A stretch of DNA of 11,692 bases. Origin: an uncultured Prevotella sp. (lineage in GTDB: Bacteria; Bacteroidota; Bacteroidia; Bacteroidales; Bacteroidaceae). The DNA lies in NCBI GenBank assembly GCA_947304695.1, contig CAMZBS010000060.1, positions 1 to 11,692 of the forward strand. Reading direction: 5' to 3'. The position numbers were made by a program, and so were the translations under genes. The notes beneath the pieces are model-generated. The model was not told the DNA's origin, did not search any database, and was given only the letters and a program-made list of their open reading frames with translations. Every line of letters begins with the position of its first letter. Positions within the stretch are counted from its first letter, which is position 1. Shown here in pieces: positions 1-6,529 of the stretch.

Positions 1-364
1 GCTCGAAAGCCGACCGCTTATGGCATTAGTTAAAAGTTCGAGGTCAGTTGACGGGCTTCTTTATGCCCTAGCAGTTCAGAATCTTTACAAATCACAGGCT
101 TTTCGGTGACTGTATGGTTTCCCAATAGGCCATCCATGACCATGTGAGTAACACCCCAAAAATGACGCAAGGAGCCTCCAACCGAGTTGGGATTAGAATT
201 ATTTAACTTATGGATTTGAGCCGATTCTGGTCAAGACAGAACCGAATACGACCTTAAAATAAGGTATCAACCGATAAGCAATGAGCAGCCAAGATTTTCC
301 GTTTTTTGTGGTCAAACCCCCGACAGCGTGTTCCCTACGTGTTCCGTCTGAACAAATTGAAAAC
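1..364. other. Unassigned stretch beside tRNA-Asn
   Basis: I recognise no gene here. On the minus strand there are two adjoining open stretches in different frames. One ends in TAA at 208-210. The other has 66 codons between stops, from 230 down to the TAA at 30-32, and includes an in-frame ATG followed by VMDGLLGNHTVTEK. Neither has a convincing complete start or a family motif. A plus-strand frame is also open from about 220 to 350, so open frames alone are weak evidence. Small inverted repeats occur at 178-190, 251-265 and 222-244. The last pairs over 8 bp only if a G-U wobble on the minus-strand transcript is allowed. The stretch lies downstream of the tRNA-Asn terminator. It could be a decayed gene, the end of a mobile element next to a tRNA, or a structured RNA; I cannot choose between these. 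Confidence 0.35.
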
Positions 365-398
365 AAAAAAAGAGAGTCAAACTTTCGTCTAACTCTCT
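365..398 (-). terminator. Rho-independent terminator of tRNA-Asn
   Basis: Read on the minus strand, AGAGAGT (398-392) pairs perfectly with ACTCTCT (377-371) across a 14-nt loop. The second arm is followed directly by a run of six T (370-365). It begins 22 nt after the 3' end of the tRNA, so it most likely ends the tRNA-Asn transcript. The stem is short at 7 bp, but its position and T-run fit well. Confidence 0.7.
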
Positions 399-420
399 CA
401 TTTCCAGTGCTTTAGCCTTG

Positions 421-494
421 CGCTTCAGGATGGGCTTGAACCAACGACCCCCTGATTAACAGTCAGGTGCTCTAACCAACTGAGCTACTGAAGC
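421..494 (-). tRNA. tRNA-Asn (anticodon GTT)
   Basis: The minus strand folds into a full 74-nt cloverleaf. The acceptor stem is GCTTCAG (from 494) with CTGAAGC, and the discriminator is G at 421. The D arm is GCTC/GAGC, the anticodon stem CCTGA/TCAGG, and the T loop TTCAAGC. The anticodon loop CTGTTAA gives anticodon GTT, which reads asparagine codons. The T stem (GTTGG/CCATC) contains one apparent T-T mismatch. CCA is not encoded, as is usual in Bacteroidetes, so it must be added after transcription. The gene stands alone between its own promoter (521-552) and terminator (365-398). Confidence 0.93.
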
Positions 495-520
495 AGGTTG
501 CTTTCTTTCGATTGCGGGTG

Positions 521-552
521 CAAAGGTAATGCGATTTTTTTAAATGTGCAAA
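521..552 (-). promoter_or_regulatory. Bacteroidetes-type promoter of tRNA-Asn
   Basis: On the minus strand the -33 element TTTG (552-549) lies 20 bp before a perfect -7 box TACCTTTG (528-521). This matches the known Bacteroidetes primary sigma factor consensus, TTTG-N19-21-TAnnTTTG. The predicted transcript starts about 20-25 nt upstream of the mature tRNA 5' end at 494. Confidence 0.78.
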
Positions 553-633
553 CTTTTTGAGGAAAAATTTGCTTGAAATCTAAAAATTTTGCAATTTTTC
601 GTTGAAAAGGTGCTTTTTTCGGTGTGAAACATG

Positions 634-641
634 TAATTTTG
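634..641 (+). promoter_or_regulatory. -7 box for the S41 peptidase gene
   Basis: TAATTTTG matches the TAnnTTTG consensus in full. No TTTG stands at the expected -33 position. A transcript starting just downstream would have a leader of about 25 nt before the ATG at 672. The box lies inside the reading frame that would start from the GTG at 624, which argues against that earlier start. Confidence 0.58.
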
Positions 642-671
642 CAGCAGATAAGAAGCACTAAACTAACAATT

Positions 672-2378
672 ATGAATTTCAAATCCATCAGTTTGCTGTT
701 TTTGTGGGTTCTGACTGCTGTGAACGTCATGGCACAGGAATCGTCGCGAGCAGGACAACAAGAGGCTGCACGCAACCACAATCTGGAGGTGGGAAAGAAC
801 CTGGACATTTTTAATATGGTGTACCGCGACCTTGACTTGTTCTATGTTGACACGCTCAGTCCGCAACAGACCATTACGGCTGCTATTTCGGGTATGCTCC
901 GTTCGCTAGACCCTTACACGGAGTATTATCCTGAGAGCGACACGAAGCGTCTTCAACAGATGATTACGGGCAAGTATGCCGGTGTGGGCTCGCTTGTGAA
1001 GTATCATCAGAAGCTGAAGCGCGTGGTCTTCGACGAGCCTTACGAGGGCATGCCGGCTGCTGAGGCTGGTATCAGGAAGGGTGACATCGTGATTTCGATT
1101 GACGACTCGGTAATGACCGACAAAGACGTGAGCTATGTGTCGTCGCATCTGCGTGGCGACCCCGGCACCAGTTTCATGCTATGTGTGAAGCGTCCTTCGA
1201 CGGGCAAGGAGATGAAGATGAAGATAACGCGTCGCAACATCAAACTTCCTGAGTTGCCTTATTACGGCATGCGTCCCGGCAATATCGGATACATCAATCT
1301 GAACTCTTTCACGGAAGGATGCTCGAAAAGCGTGCGCCGTGCGCTGATTGACCTGAAACAGCAGGGTGCCACGAGTCTGGTGTTCGACCTTCGTAGCAAT
1401 GGCGGTGGCTCGGAGATGGAGGCAGTCGACATTGTGAGTCTCTGGGTGCCAAAGGACCAGGTGGTGGTTGAGAACCGTGGCAAGGTGGCGCAGGCCAGCC
1501 GCACCTATAAGACGCGCCTGGAACCCATTGACACTGTGATGCCGATGGTGGTGCTGGTCAACGGCGAGACGGCTTCGGCCAGCGAGATCACTGCCGGAGC
1601 ACTTCAGGATCTGGATCGCGCAGTTATTATAGGTACGCGCACCTACGGGAAGGGTCTTGTACAGGTGCCGATGGACTTGCCCTATAATGCCAATGTGAAG
1701 ATTACCACGTCGAAATACTATATTCCTTCAGGCCGATGCATCCAGGCCATCAACTACCGTCGCGACGGTCAGGGCGGCTATAAGGAGCGCATTGCCGACT
1801 CGCTGACTCACGTGTTTTACACCCGTGGAGGTCGTGAGGTGCGCGATGGTGGTGGCATCAAGCCTGACCTGGAGGTGCAAGCTGACTCGCTGCCCAACAT
1901 AGCTTACTATCTGACGGTGGGCGGGTTGGATTCGACGGAGGTGTTGTTTGACTACATTGTGGACTACATCGGCCGTCATCCCACCATTGGCGACGACCCC
2001 ATGCAGTTCCACCTGACCGATGCCGACTATGCAGATTTCTGCCGTCGTGTGGCAGAGAGCGGTTTCACGTATGACACCATGAGCAAGCGTCGCTTCGACG
2101 AGCTGGTGAAGTCGGCCAAGGCCGAAGGCTACTATGAGGATGCCCGTGAGGCATTCGATGCCCTTGAGGCCCGTTTGAAGCATGACGTGCAGGCCGACCT
2201 GCAGAAGAACAGCGACGTGATCCGACAGATACTGGAGCTTGACATCATCACGGCCTACCACTATCAGGCTGGAGCCTTGCAGGCAGGACTACAGTATGAC
2301 AACCAGCTTCGTGAAGCCGAAAAACTGTTGTCTCAGCCAGAGAAAATAAAGGAAGTTCTTGCTCCTGTAAAACGCTGA
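672..2378 (+). CDS. Secreted S41 family (carboxy-terminal processing) peptidase with PDZ domain
   Basis: This is a 568-residue serine protease of the CtpA/Prc family. The family uses a Ser-Lys pair to cleave proteins near their C-termini in the periplasm. Residues 1-22 form a signal peptide ending in VMAQ. A helical N-terminal region (about 40-95) is followed by a PDZ domain (about 97-185, with GIRKGDIVISIDD at 133-145) that would bind substrate tails. The S41 catalytic core covers about 195-360. The likely nucleophile is Ser302 in NGETASASEI, and the general base is Lys327 in TYGKG. Their 25-residue spacing equals that of E. coli Prc and B. subtilis CtpB. Residues about 410-568 form a helical extension that I associate with Bacteroidales members of the family. 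The ATG at 672 is chosen over the in-frame GTG at 624 because it places the signal peptide at the N-terminus and leaves the promoter box upstream. The gene appears to be transcribed alone. Its physiological substrate cannot be read from the sequence. Confidence 0.92.
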   Translation: MNFKSISLLFLWVLTAVNVMAQESSRAGQQEAARNHNLEVGKNLDIFNMVYRDLDLFYVDTLSPQQTITAAISGMLRSLDPYTEYYPESDTKRLQQMITGKYAGVGSLVKYHQKLKRVVFDEPYEGMPAAEAGIRKGDIVISIDDSVMTDKDVSYVSSHLRGDPGTSFMLCVKRPSTGKEMKMKITRRNIKLPELPYYGMRPGNIGYINLNSFTEGCSKSVRRALIDLKQQGATSLVFDLRSNGGGSEMEAVDIVSLWVPKDQVVVENRGKVAQASRTYKTRLEPIDTVMPMVVLVNGETASASEITAGALQDLDRAVIIGTRTYGKGLVQVPMDLPYNANVKITTSKYYIPSGRCIQAINYRRDGQGGYKERIADSLTHVFYTRGGREVRDGGGIKPDLEVQADSLPNIAYYLTVGGLDSTEVLFDYIVDYIGRHPTIGDDPMQFHLTDADYADFCRRVAESGFTYDTMSKRRFDELVKSAKAEGYYEDAREAFDALEARLKHDVQADLQKNSDVIRQILELDIITAYHYQAGALQAGLQYDNQLREAEKLLSQPEKIKEVLAPVKR

Positions 2379-2403
2379 TTATCAATACTTTTTGATTGAC
2401 TTT

Positions 2404-2486
2404 CAACTGAGCCTCGGTTGCGTTGCAACTGAGGCTCAGTTGCGTGATAACTAAGCCTCAGTTACCATGCAGCTGAGGCTCAGTTG
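2404..2486. repeat. Four 17-bp pseudo-palindromes with exact 22-bp period
   Basis: Units at 2404-2420, 2426-2442, 2448-2464 and 2470-2486 are variants of CAACTGAGNCTCAGTTG, an 8-bp inverted repeat around one central base. Start-to-start distance is 22 bp every time, with 5-bp spacers (cgttg, cgtga, ccatg). The central base alternates C, G, C, G, so neighbouring units are complementary. Units 1 and 2 can form an 18-bp stem with a GTT loop. Units 3 and 4 can form a 15-position stem with one mismatch. Units 2 and 3 could pair instead. The array lies 25 bp after the peptidase stop codon and about 80 bp before the next promoter. It could be a 3' RNA structure, a binding site for a dimeric protein, or an intergenic repeat family. 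No T-run follows, so it is not a classical terminator. Confidence 0.85.
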
Positions 2487-2563
2487 TGGAGCATTGAACT
2501 ATAAAAAATGCTAAATGGGAATCATTTTGCTTAGAAACTGTAAGGAAATCGAATAAAAAATCG

Positions 2564-2571
2564 TATTTTTG
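2564..2571 (+). promoter_or_regulatory. -7 box for the secreted-protein/MATE operon
   Basis: TATTTTTG matches TAnnTTTG in full and lies in an AT-rich stretch after the repeat array. The only nearby TTTG (2526-2529) is 34 bp upstream, too far to be its -33 partner. Transcription from here would give a leader of about 55 nt before the ATG at 2630. I see no other promoter before 7822, which supports a three-gene operon. Confidence 0.55.
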
Positions 2572-2629
2572 CAACCCAAAATGTGACAATAGTTCGAATT
2601 TGACAATAAACAAGACAAACTACCTCATC

Positions 2630-5122
2630 ATGCCGACGCGGTTTTTATGGCTCCTGTTAGTAGTCCTGGGTATGGGATTCACTCCTGCGTGGGGTGGTGT
2701 CTATGAAGAAGATTTCTCGTCGTCAACGGGTGGATATCAGCTCACGTCGCTGCCGAAGGGGTGGGATGTCATTGGCGATATGGCCGCTTTCGAATGTGAG
2801 ACCGAGAAATACCACAAAGCCAAGCCCGGCATAGCCATTCATCGCAACACGGAGAACTATCTGGTGACTCCGGTGGTGCGAGGCACTGTGGGGTTCTATC
2901 TGCGCAACTACACCAAAAACTATGCCGCCCAGGCACAGGTCTTTGCCTGTGAAGAAAGTGCCGACGGCACGCTGGCTGTGGGTGAGCTGATTCACGAGAC
3001 AACCCTAACGAAGAACAACACGCAGTGGGGCTATGCGACGTTCGACCTCACCTCGGCCACACGTGTGGCCTTGCTGCTGTCTACTGCCGTCATCGACGAC
3101 TTCAGTGCCAGCGAACTGGTGGCCGCATCCGACAGCACCGAAGGCAACGACCCGCCTCAGGTGGATGAGGTCCGCATCCTGACCATCACCAGTTTTGAGC
3201 GTACCTGCGACTATGAGCTGACGGCCAACGACCAGAACGAATATGCGGCAGCCTTCCGCCTGGTGGTGAAAAACATGGGCAATGTGGCACTGGCTCCCGA
3301 AGAAGTGAGCGTGAGCGTGGTAGACCGGGAAGGCAATACCATTGCCACCGCCACCGCATCCGACTCGCTGCCCGTTGCTGCTGCCGATACCATTGACGTT
3401 GAAGCCACCATCCCTGCAGGTGAGGGCGGCTATGTGGCGTTCTATGCCAAGGAGAACCTTAACGGCACATATTGCCTGAACAACTGGGGCAACAATGCCT
3501 ACGTGAACGTGCATGTGACGGCACGCTACGCCTGTTTTGCCATTGTCGGCCCCGACGGCTATTCCCTTTATTCCGATGACACCGTGGATTTCGGCTATAC
3601 CAATGCTGAGTCCAGCCGTGAGTTCATGATCAAGAACGACGGTACCGCACCGCTGGCTGTGACTGGTGTCGCCCTGCCAAAGGGCTTCAGTGCCTCCGAC
3701 AGCGTGTTCAGCGTTGAGGCTGGCGGCTCGAAGGCACTGGTGCTGACGCTGGCTGCCGACACAGCCGACTTCGGCCCGAAGGGCGGTTCCGTAGTCATTG
3801 CCCATGCCTTAGGCACGTTTGCCTTTGCTGTCAAGGGCACCACCGTTAATCCCGTCGTGTTCTTCACCGGCTTTGAGGATGGCCGTCTGCCCGAATCGTG
3901 GACTCCCGAAGACGGATGGACAGTACGCTCCAGCAGCAACGGCAACCACTATGCCCAGCAGGGCAGCCATGTGGGTGCCAGCAGTCTGACCACCCAGTTG
4001 CTCACCGTGGGCGAGGGCGAATCGCTGACTTTCCAGGCCCGCCGACTCTATTCAGACGCAACGGACACATTGGCCGTGCTCTGCTCCACCGACAAAGAGA
4101 AGTGGACGCTGCTGAAGGAATACGACATGCTGACTTCGGCCTTCCAGAATTATAAGATTGGTGGACTGCCGGCCGGCAACTACTACTTCCGCTTCTTCGG
4201 CCAGTATGTGGCCATTGACAATGTGATGGGCTTCCGCGAAGCCTCGGACATGCCCCAGATGGCTGTGACCGATAGTGTTGAACAGCCGTTTGCCAGTGGC
4301 GCTGAACTCAGTTTCGGCGTCGTTTCAGCCGACAGTACCGTGACCCTTGTCGTCAAAAATGTGGGCACAGGTGTGCTCCGTTCGTCACTCTCCGTGGGCG
4401 AATGCTTCACGGTCAGTCCCGACACGCTGCTGCTGACTGCTGGAGAACAACAGTCCGTAAGCCTCACGCTGAATGTCCGCCCCTACGGCGAGAAGCACGA
4501 CTCACTTGTCATCCAGAGCGACGGTCTGCCCGACTTTGTGCTCCATCTCGTTGGCATCAGCCGTGACCCCGAAGTGCTCTATGTGGATTTCCAGGACCAG
4601 CAGTGGCCCGCAGGATGGACGGCTGAGGGCAAATGGATGGTCACATGGGAGACCTTTGGCCATGAGAACTATTGGGCCGAGGTGGTTGACTACACTAACA
4701 GCCTCTCGATGCTGACCACCGACAAGGTGCGTGTAGACGAAGGCGACGTGCTCACCCTGAGTGCCATGCGCTACGACAGCTATCAGCCCCGCCTGTTGCT
4801 GAGCGTATCGACCGACTGCTGCGAGTGGACCACCGTGGCCGACCTGACCTCACGACTGGACGACACACTGTCCGTCGTAAGCGTAGAAGGTCTGCCTTTA
4901 GGCCCCTGCTACCTGCGCTTTGAGGGCTCCAACGTGATGATTGACAATATCACTGGTGTCCATTTGGCTTCGGCCGACGACAACGTGCCGCAAGGCATTG
5001 CAGAGCCTGTGGTCAGGGTAGGGCAGGGCCGATGCTACGACCTGCGGGGCATCTCTGTAGGCAACAGCCGCAGAAGGCTTTACATCCGTAGCGGAAAGAA
5101 AATCATTGGAAAATCAAAATAA
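2630..5122 (+). CDS. Secreted multidomain protein with repeated choice-of-anchor J (cleaved adhesin-like) and Ig-like modules
   Basis: The product is 830 residues. A signal peptide (about 1-22, ending FTPAWG) leads into a first adhesin-like module (about 24-160, opening with YEEDFSSSTGGYQLTSLPKGW). A CARDB-like stretch follows (about 180-300, with VVKNMGNVAL). Next come an Ig/ASH-like module (about 312-403), a second jelly-roll module (about 408-537, FFTGFEDGRLPESW), another Ig-like module (about 545-643) and a third jelly-roll module (about 648-780, YVDFQDQQWPAGW). Modules two and three both end in a YFRF or YLRF strand plus IDN motif. The last 30 residues (CYDLRG, then LYIRSGKKII) resemble Bacteroidetes type IX sorting tails, so export to the surface is likely. 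Such jelly-roll domains are known from gingipain-associated adhesins, but no ligand can be inferred and no catalytic domain is visible. The ATG at 2630 is preferred over a TTG at 2600 because it begins directly at the signal peptide. The next gene follows after 18 bp. Confidence 0.8.
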   Translation: MPTRFLWLLLVVLGMGFTPAWGGVYEEDFSSSTGGYQLTSLPKGWDVIGDMAAFECETEKYHKAKPGIAIHRNTENYLVTPVVRGTVGFYLRNYTKNYAAQAQVFACEESADGTLAVGELIHETTLTKNNTQWGYATFDLTSATRVALLLSTAVIDDFSASELVAASDSTEGNDPPQVDEVRILTITSFERTCDYELTANDQNEYAAAFRLVVKNMGNVALAPEEVSVSVVDREGNTIATATASDSLPVAAADTIDVEATIPAGEGGYVAFYAKENLNGTYCLNNWGNNAYVNVHVTARYACFAIVGPDGYSLYSDDTVDFGYTNAESSREFMIKNDGTAPLAVTGVALPKGFSASDSVFSVEAGGSKALVLTLAADTADFGPKGGSVVIAHALGTFAFAVKGTTVNPVVFFTGFEDGRLPESWTPEDGWTVRSSSNGNHYAQQGSHVGASSLTTQLLTVGEGESLTFQARRLYSDATDTLAVLCSTDKEKWTLLKEYDMLTSAFQNYKIGGLPAGNYYFRFFGQYVAIDNVMGFREASDMPQMAVTDSVEQPFASGAELSFGVVSADSTVTLVVKNVGTGVLRSSLSVGECFTVSPDTLLLTAGEQQSVSLTLNVRPYGEKHDSLVIQSDGLPDFVLHLVGISRDPEVLYVDFQDQQWPAGWTAEGKWMVTWETFGHENYWAEVVDYTNSLSMLTTDKVRVDEGDVLTLSAMRYDSYQPRLLLSVSTDCCEWTTVADLTSRLDDTLSVVSVEGLPLGPCYLRFEGSNVMIDNITGVHLASADDNVPQGIAEPVVRVGQGRCYDLRGISVGNSRRRLYIRSGKKIIGKSK

Positions 5123-5140
5123 GACGAAAATAGAAAAAAC

Positions 5141-6526
5141 ATGAAGAAACTATTTGTTTTTATGCTGCTGGCCATGAGTTGTCTGGCAGTGAGCGCACAG
5201 GATTTGAAGCTGAAAGGCGTCCTGGAAAACAATCGTTACGATGACGGCGAACAGTGGAAGTCGACGTGGATTGGTTCCCTTTACGACGAAAACGGAAAGT
5301 ACACTGGCGTAACGGCTTTCATCGTAGATCAGGGCATTTATGCCATGATGTGGGACGGCGTGTCGCTTTCAGTCCCGGCAAAAGAGCCTGCCGTGAACCT
5401 TTCGGAAATCAAGCAGGGCTCGCAGGTGAATTATGAGAAGGCCGTATGGGCTAACAATTTCAATCTGATGTACGGCAACTCGGGTGCCGTCTATGTCGAC
5501 GGAATGATTACCACTGTCACGTCGCGCGACGAGCAGTCAACGGTCGACGAGGAATTGTTTGCCGTGCGCAAGTGGGATGCTAAGACGGGCAACCTGCTGA
5601 GCAGCAAGATCCACCCCAAGAGCGACTGTCTGGAGTCGGCAGGCATGTGCTATAATCCCAAGGACGGAAAGGTCTATGGCCTGTTCTATCTCACAGGGCA
5701 AAAGCTGTCAGAGGAGATTACCAGCGACCCGGATTTCTTCATCGACGAGGATGGCGACTCAAGTGCTGAGGATGCCGGCTACTGCATCTGCTCCATTGAC
5801 CTGAAGACTATGAAGATTACCCCCATCACGCCAGGTCTCTACTACTACAACTTCGTTACCTTTGCCATTAACTCCGAGGGACGTGCCTTCGCACTGACCA
5901 GTGGCGGCAGCAACGGTGTGGTGAACAGCGAGGGAAAGGTGGAAGACATCGAAGGCAATCTGGCCGGTGCCCAGCTGTGCGAGTTCGACTTGACCACGGG
6001 CCTGATGAAGACCAAAGCCGTACAGAAAGTGGATTCTGAGACCAACGAGACTTACACCGAAAACGTGAACATCTATCCCCACGGAACGGGCTATTGCTCA
6101 CAGTATCGCCGCCAGAGTGCCTGTTTTGCCAAGAGCAATCCCAACAAGATGTACTGGAACGGCTATTTCAACAGCGGAAAGGGCATCAACGACTGGGGCT
6201 CGTGGAGCTCACTGAGCGACAAGGAATGGCGCACGAACGGCAAGTATGACACCTGCCTCTACGAAGTCGACATCACCACGGGCGATGCTGTGCGTCTTTC
6301 GAACATTACAAACCGCATGACGTTCTCCTGCCTCTGGGCCGATGGCGACGATGCAAGCGACGGTTCGGGATATGCATCGGGCGTGGAGCTCGTGAAGATG
6401 CAGGCCGCTGCTGGCACTCAGGTCTACAATGTGGCTGGTCAGAGACTCTCTGGCGACAAGGCCGGTCAGCGCGGACTGAGCATTGTGAAGAGCGGCAGCA
6501 CTGTCGTGAAGCAGATAAACAAATAA
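5141..6526 (+). CDS. Secreted protein of unknown function with type IX-like C-terminal tail
   Basis: I do not recognise a named family in this 461-residue protein. It has a clear signal peptide (MKKLFVFMLLAMSCLAVSAQ, residues 1-20). Its body is rich in aromatic residues, glycine and aspartate. Strand-turn patterns such as KWDAKTGNLL (144-153), CSIDLKTMKITPI (217-229), CEFDLTTGLMK (280-290) and YEVDITTGDAVRLS (374-387) recur and suggest a beta-propeller-like fold. That is inference from the pattern, not a family match. An acidic stretch (FFIDEDGDSSAEDAG, 199-213) might bind calcium. The end (VYNVAGQRLSG, then GLSIVKSG) resembles the tail of the protein encoded just upstream, so both may use the same export route. 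The gene starts 18 bp after its neighbour and ends 3 bp before the MATE gene, implying co-transcription. Confidence 0.72.
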   Translation: MKKLFVFMLLAMSCLAVSAQDLKLKGVLENNRYDDGEQWKSTWIGSLYDENGKYTGVTAFIVDQGIYAMMWDGVSLSVPAKEPAVNLSEIKQGSQVNYEKAVWANNFNLMYGNSGAVYVDGMITTVTSRDEQSTVDEELFAVRKWDAKTGNLLSSKIHPKSDCLESAGMCYNPKDGKVYGLFYLTGQKLSEEITSDPDFFIDEDGDSSAEDAGYCICSIDLKTMKITPITPGLYYYNFVTFAINSEGRAFALTSGGSNGVVNSEGKVEDIEGNLAGAQLCEFDLTTGLMKTKAVQKVDSETNETYTENVNIYPHGTGYCSQYRRQSACFAKSNPNKMYWNGYFNSGKGINDWGSWSSLSDKEWRTNGKYDTCLYEVDITTGDAVRLSNITNRMTFSCLWADGDDASDGSGYASGVELVKMQAAAGTQVYNVAGQRLSGDKAGQRGLSIVKSGSTVVKQINK

Positions 6527-6529
6527 TAA

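Noticed and set aside
421..494. Integrated element using tRNA-Asn as attachment site
   Set aside because: I looked for a second copy of the tRNA 3' end in 1-420 and found none, and no integrase gene is visible in the window.
624..671. GTG start at 624 giving a 584-residue S41 peptidase
   Set aside because: The extra 16 residues would precede the signal peptide and cover a perfect TAnnTTTG box at 634-641. The ATG at 672 fits better.
1728..2261. 177-codon minus-strand open frame inside the peptidase gene
   Set aside because: It is antisense to the conserved peptidase and has no recognisable features, so it is a shadow frame.
2404..2486. CRISPR-like array
   Set aside because: Spacers are only 5 bp and the units are short palindromes; no cas genes are present.
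2404..2486. Classical Rho-independent terminator for the peptidase gene
   Set aside because: The hairpins are strong, but no T-run follows any of the arms. They may still shape the 3' end in another way.
2600..2629. TTG start at 2600 for the 830-residue surface protein
   Set aside because: A rare start codon that adds ten polar residues before the signal peptide; the ATG at 2630 begins it cleanly.
3005..3805. 266-codon open frame on the minus strand inside the surface-protein gene
   Set aside because: It is antisense to a well-supported gene, has a histidine/glycine-rich translation typical of reverse-frame shadows, and shows no domain or promoter.
3898..4155. 85-codon plus-strand frame within the surface-protein gene
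   Set aside because: It is an alternative frame inside a continuous coding sequence with no start signal of its own.
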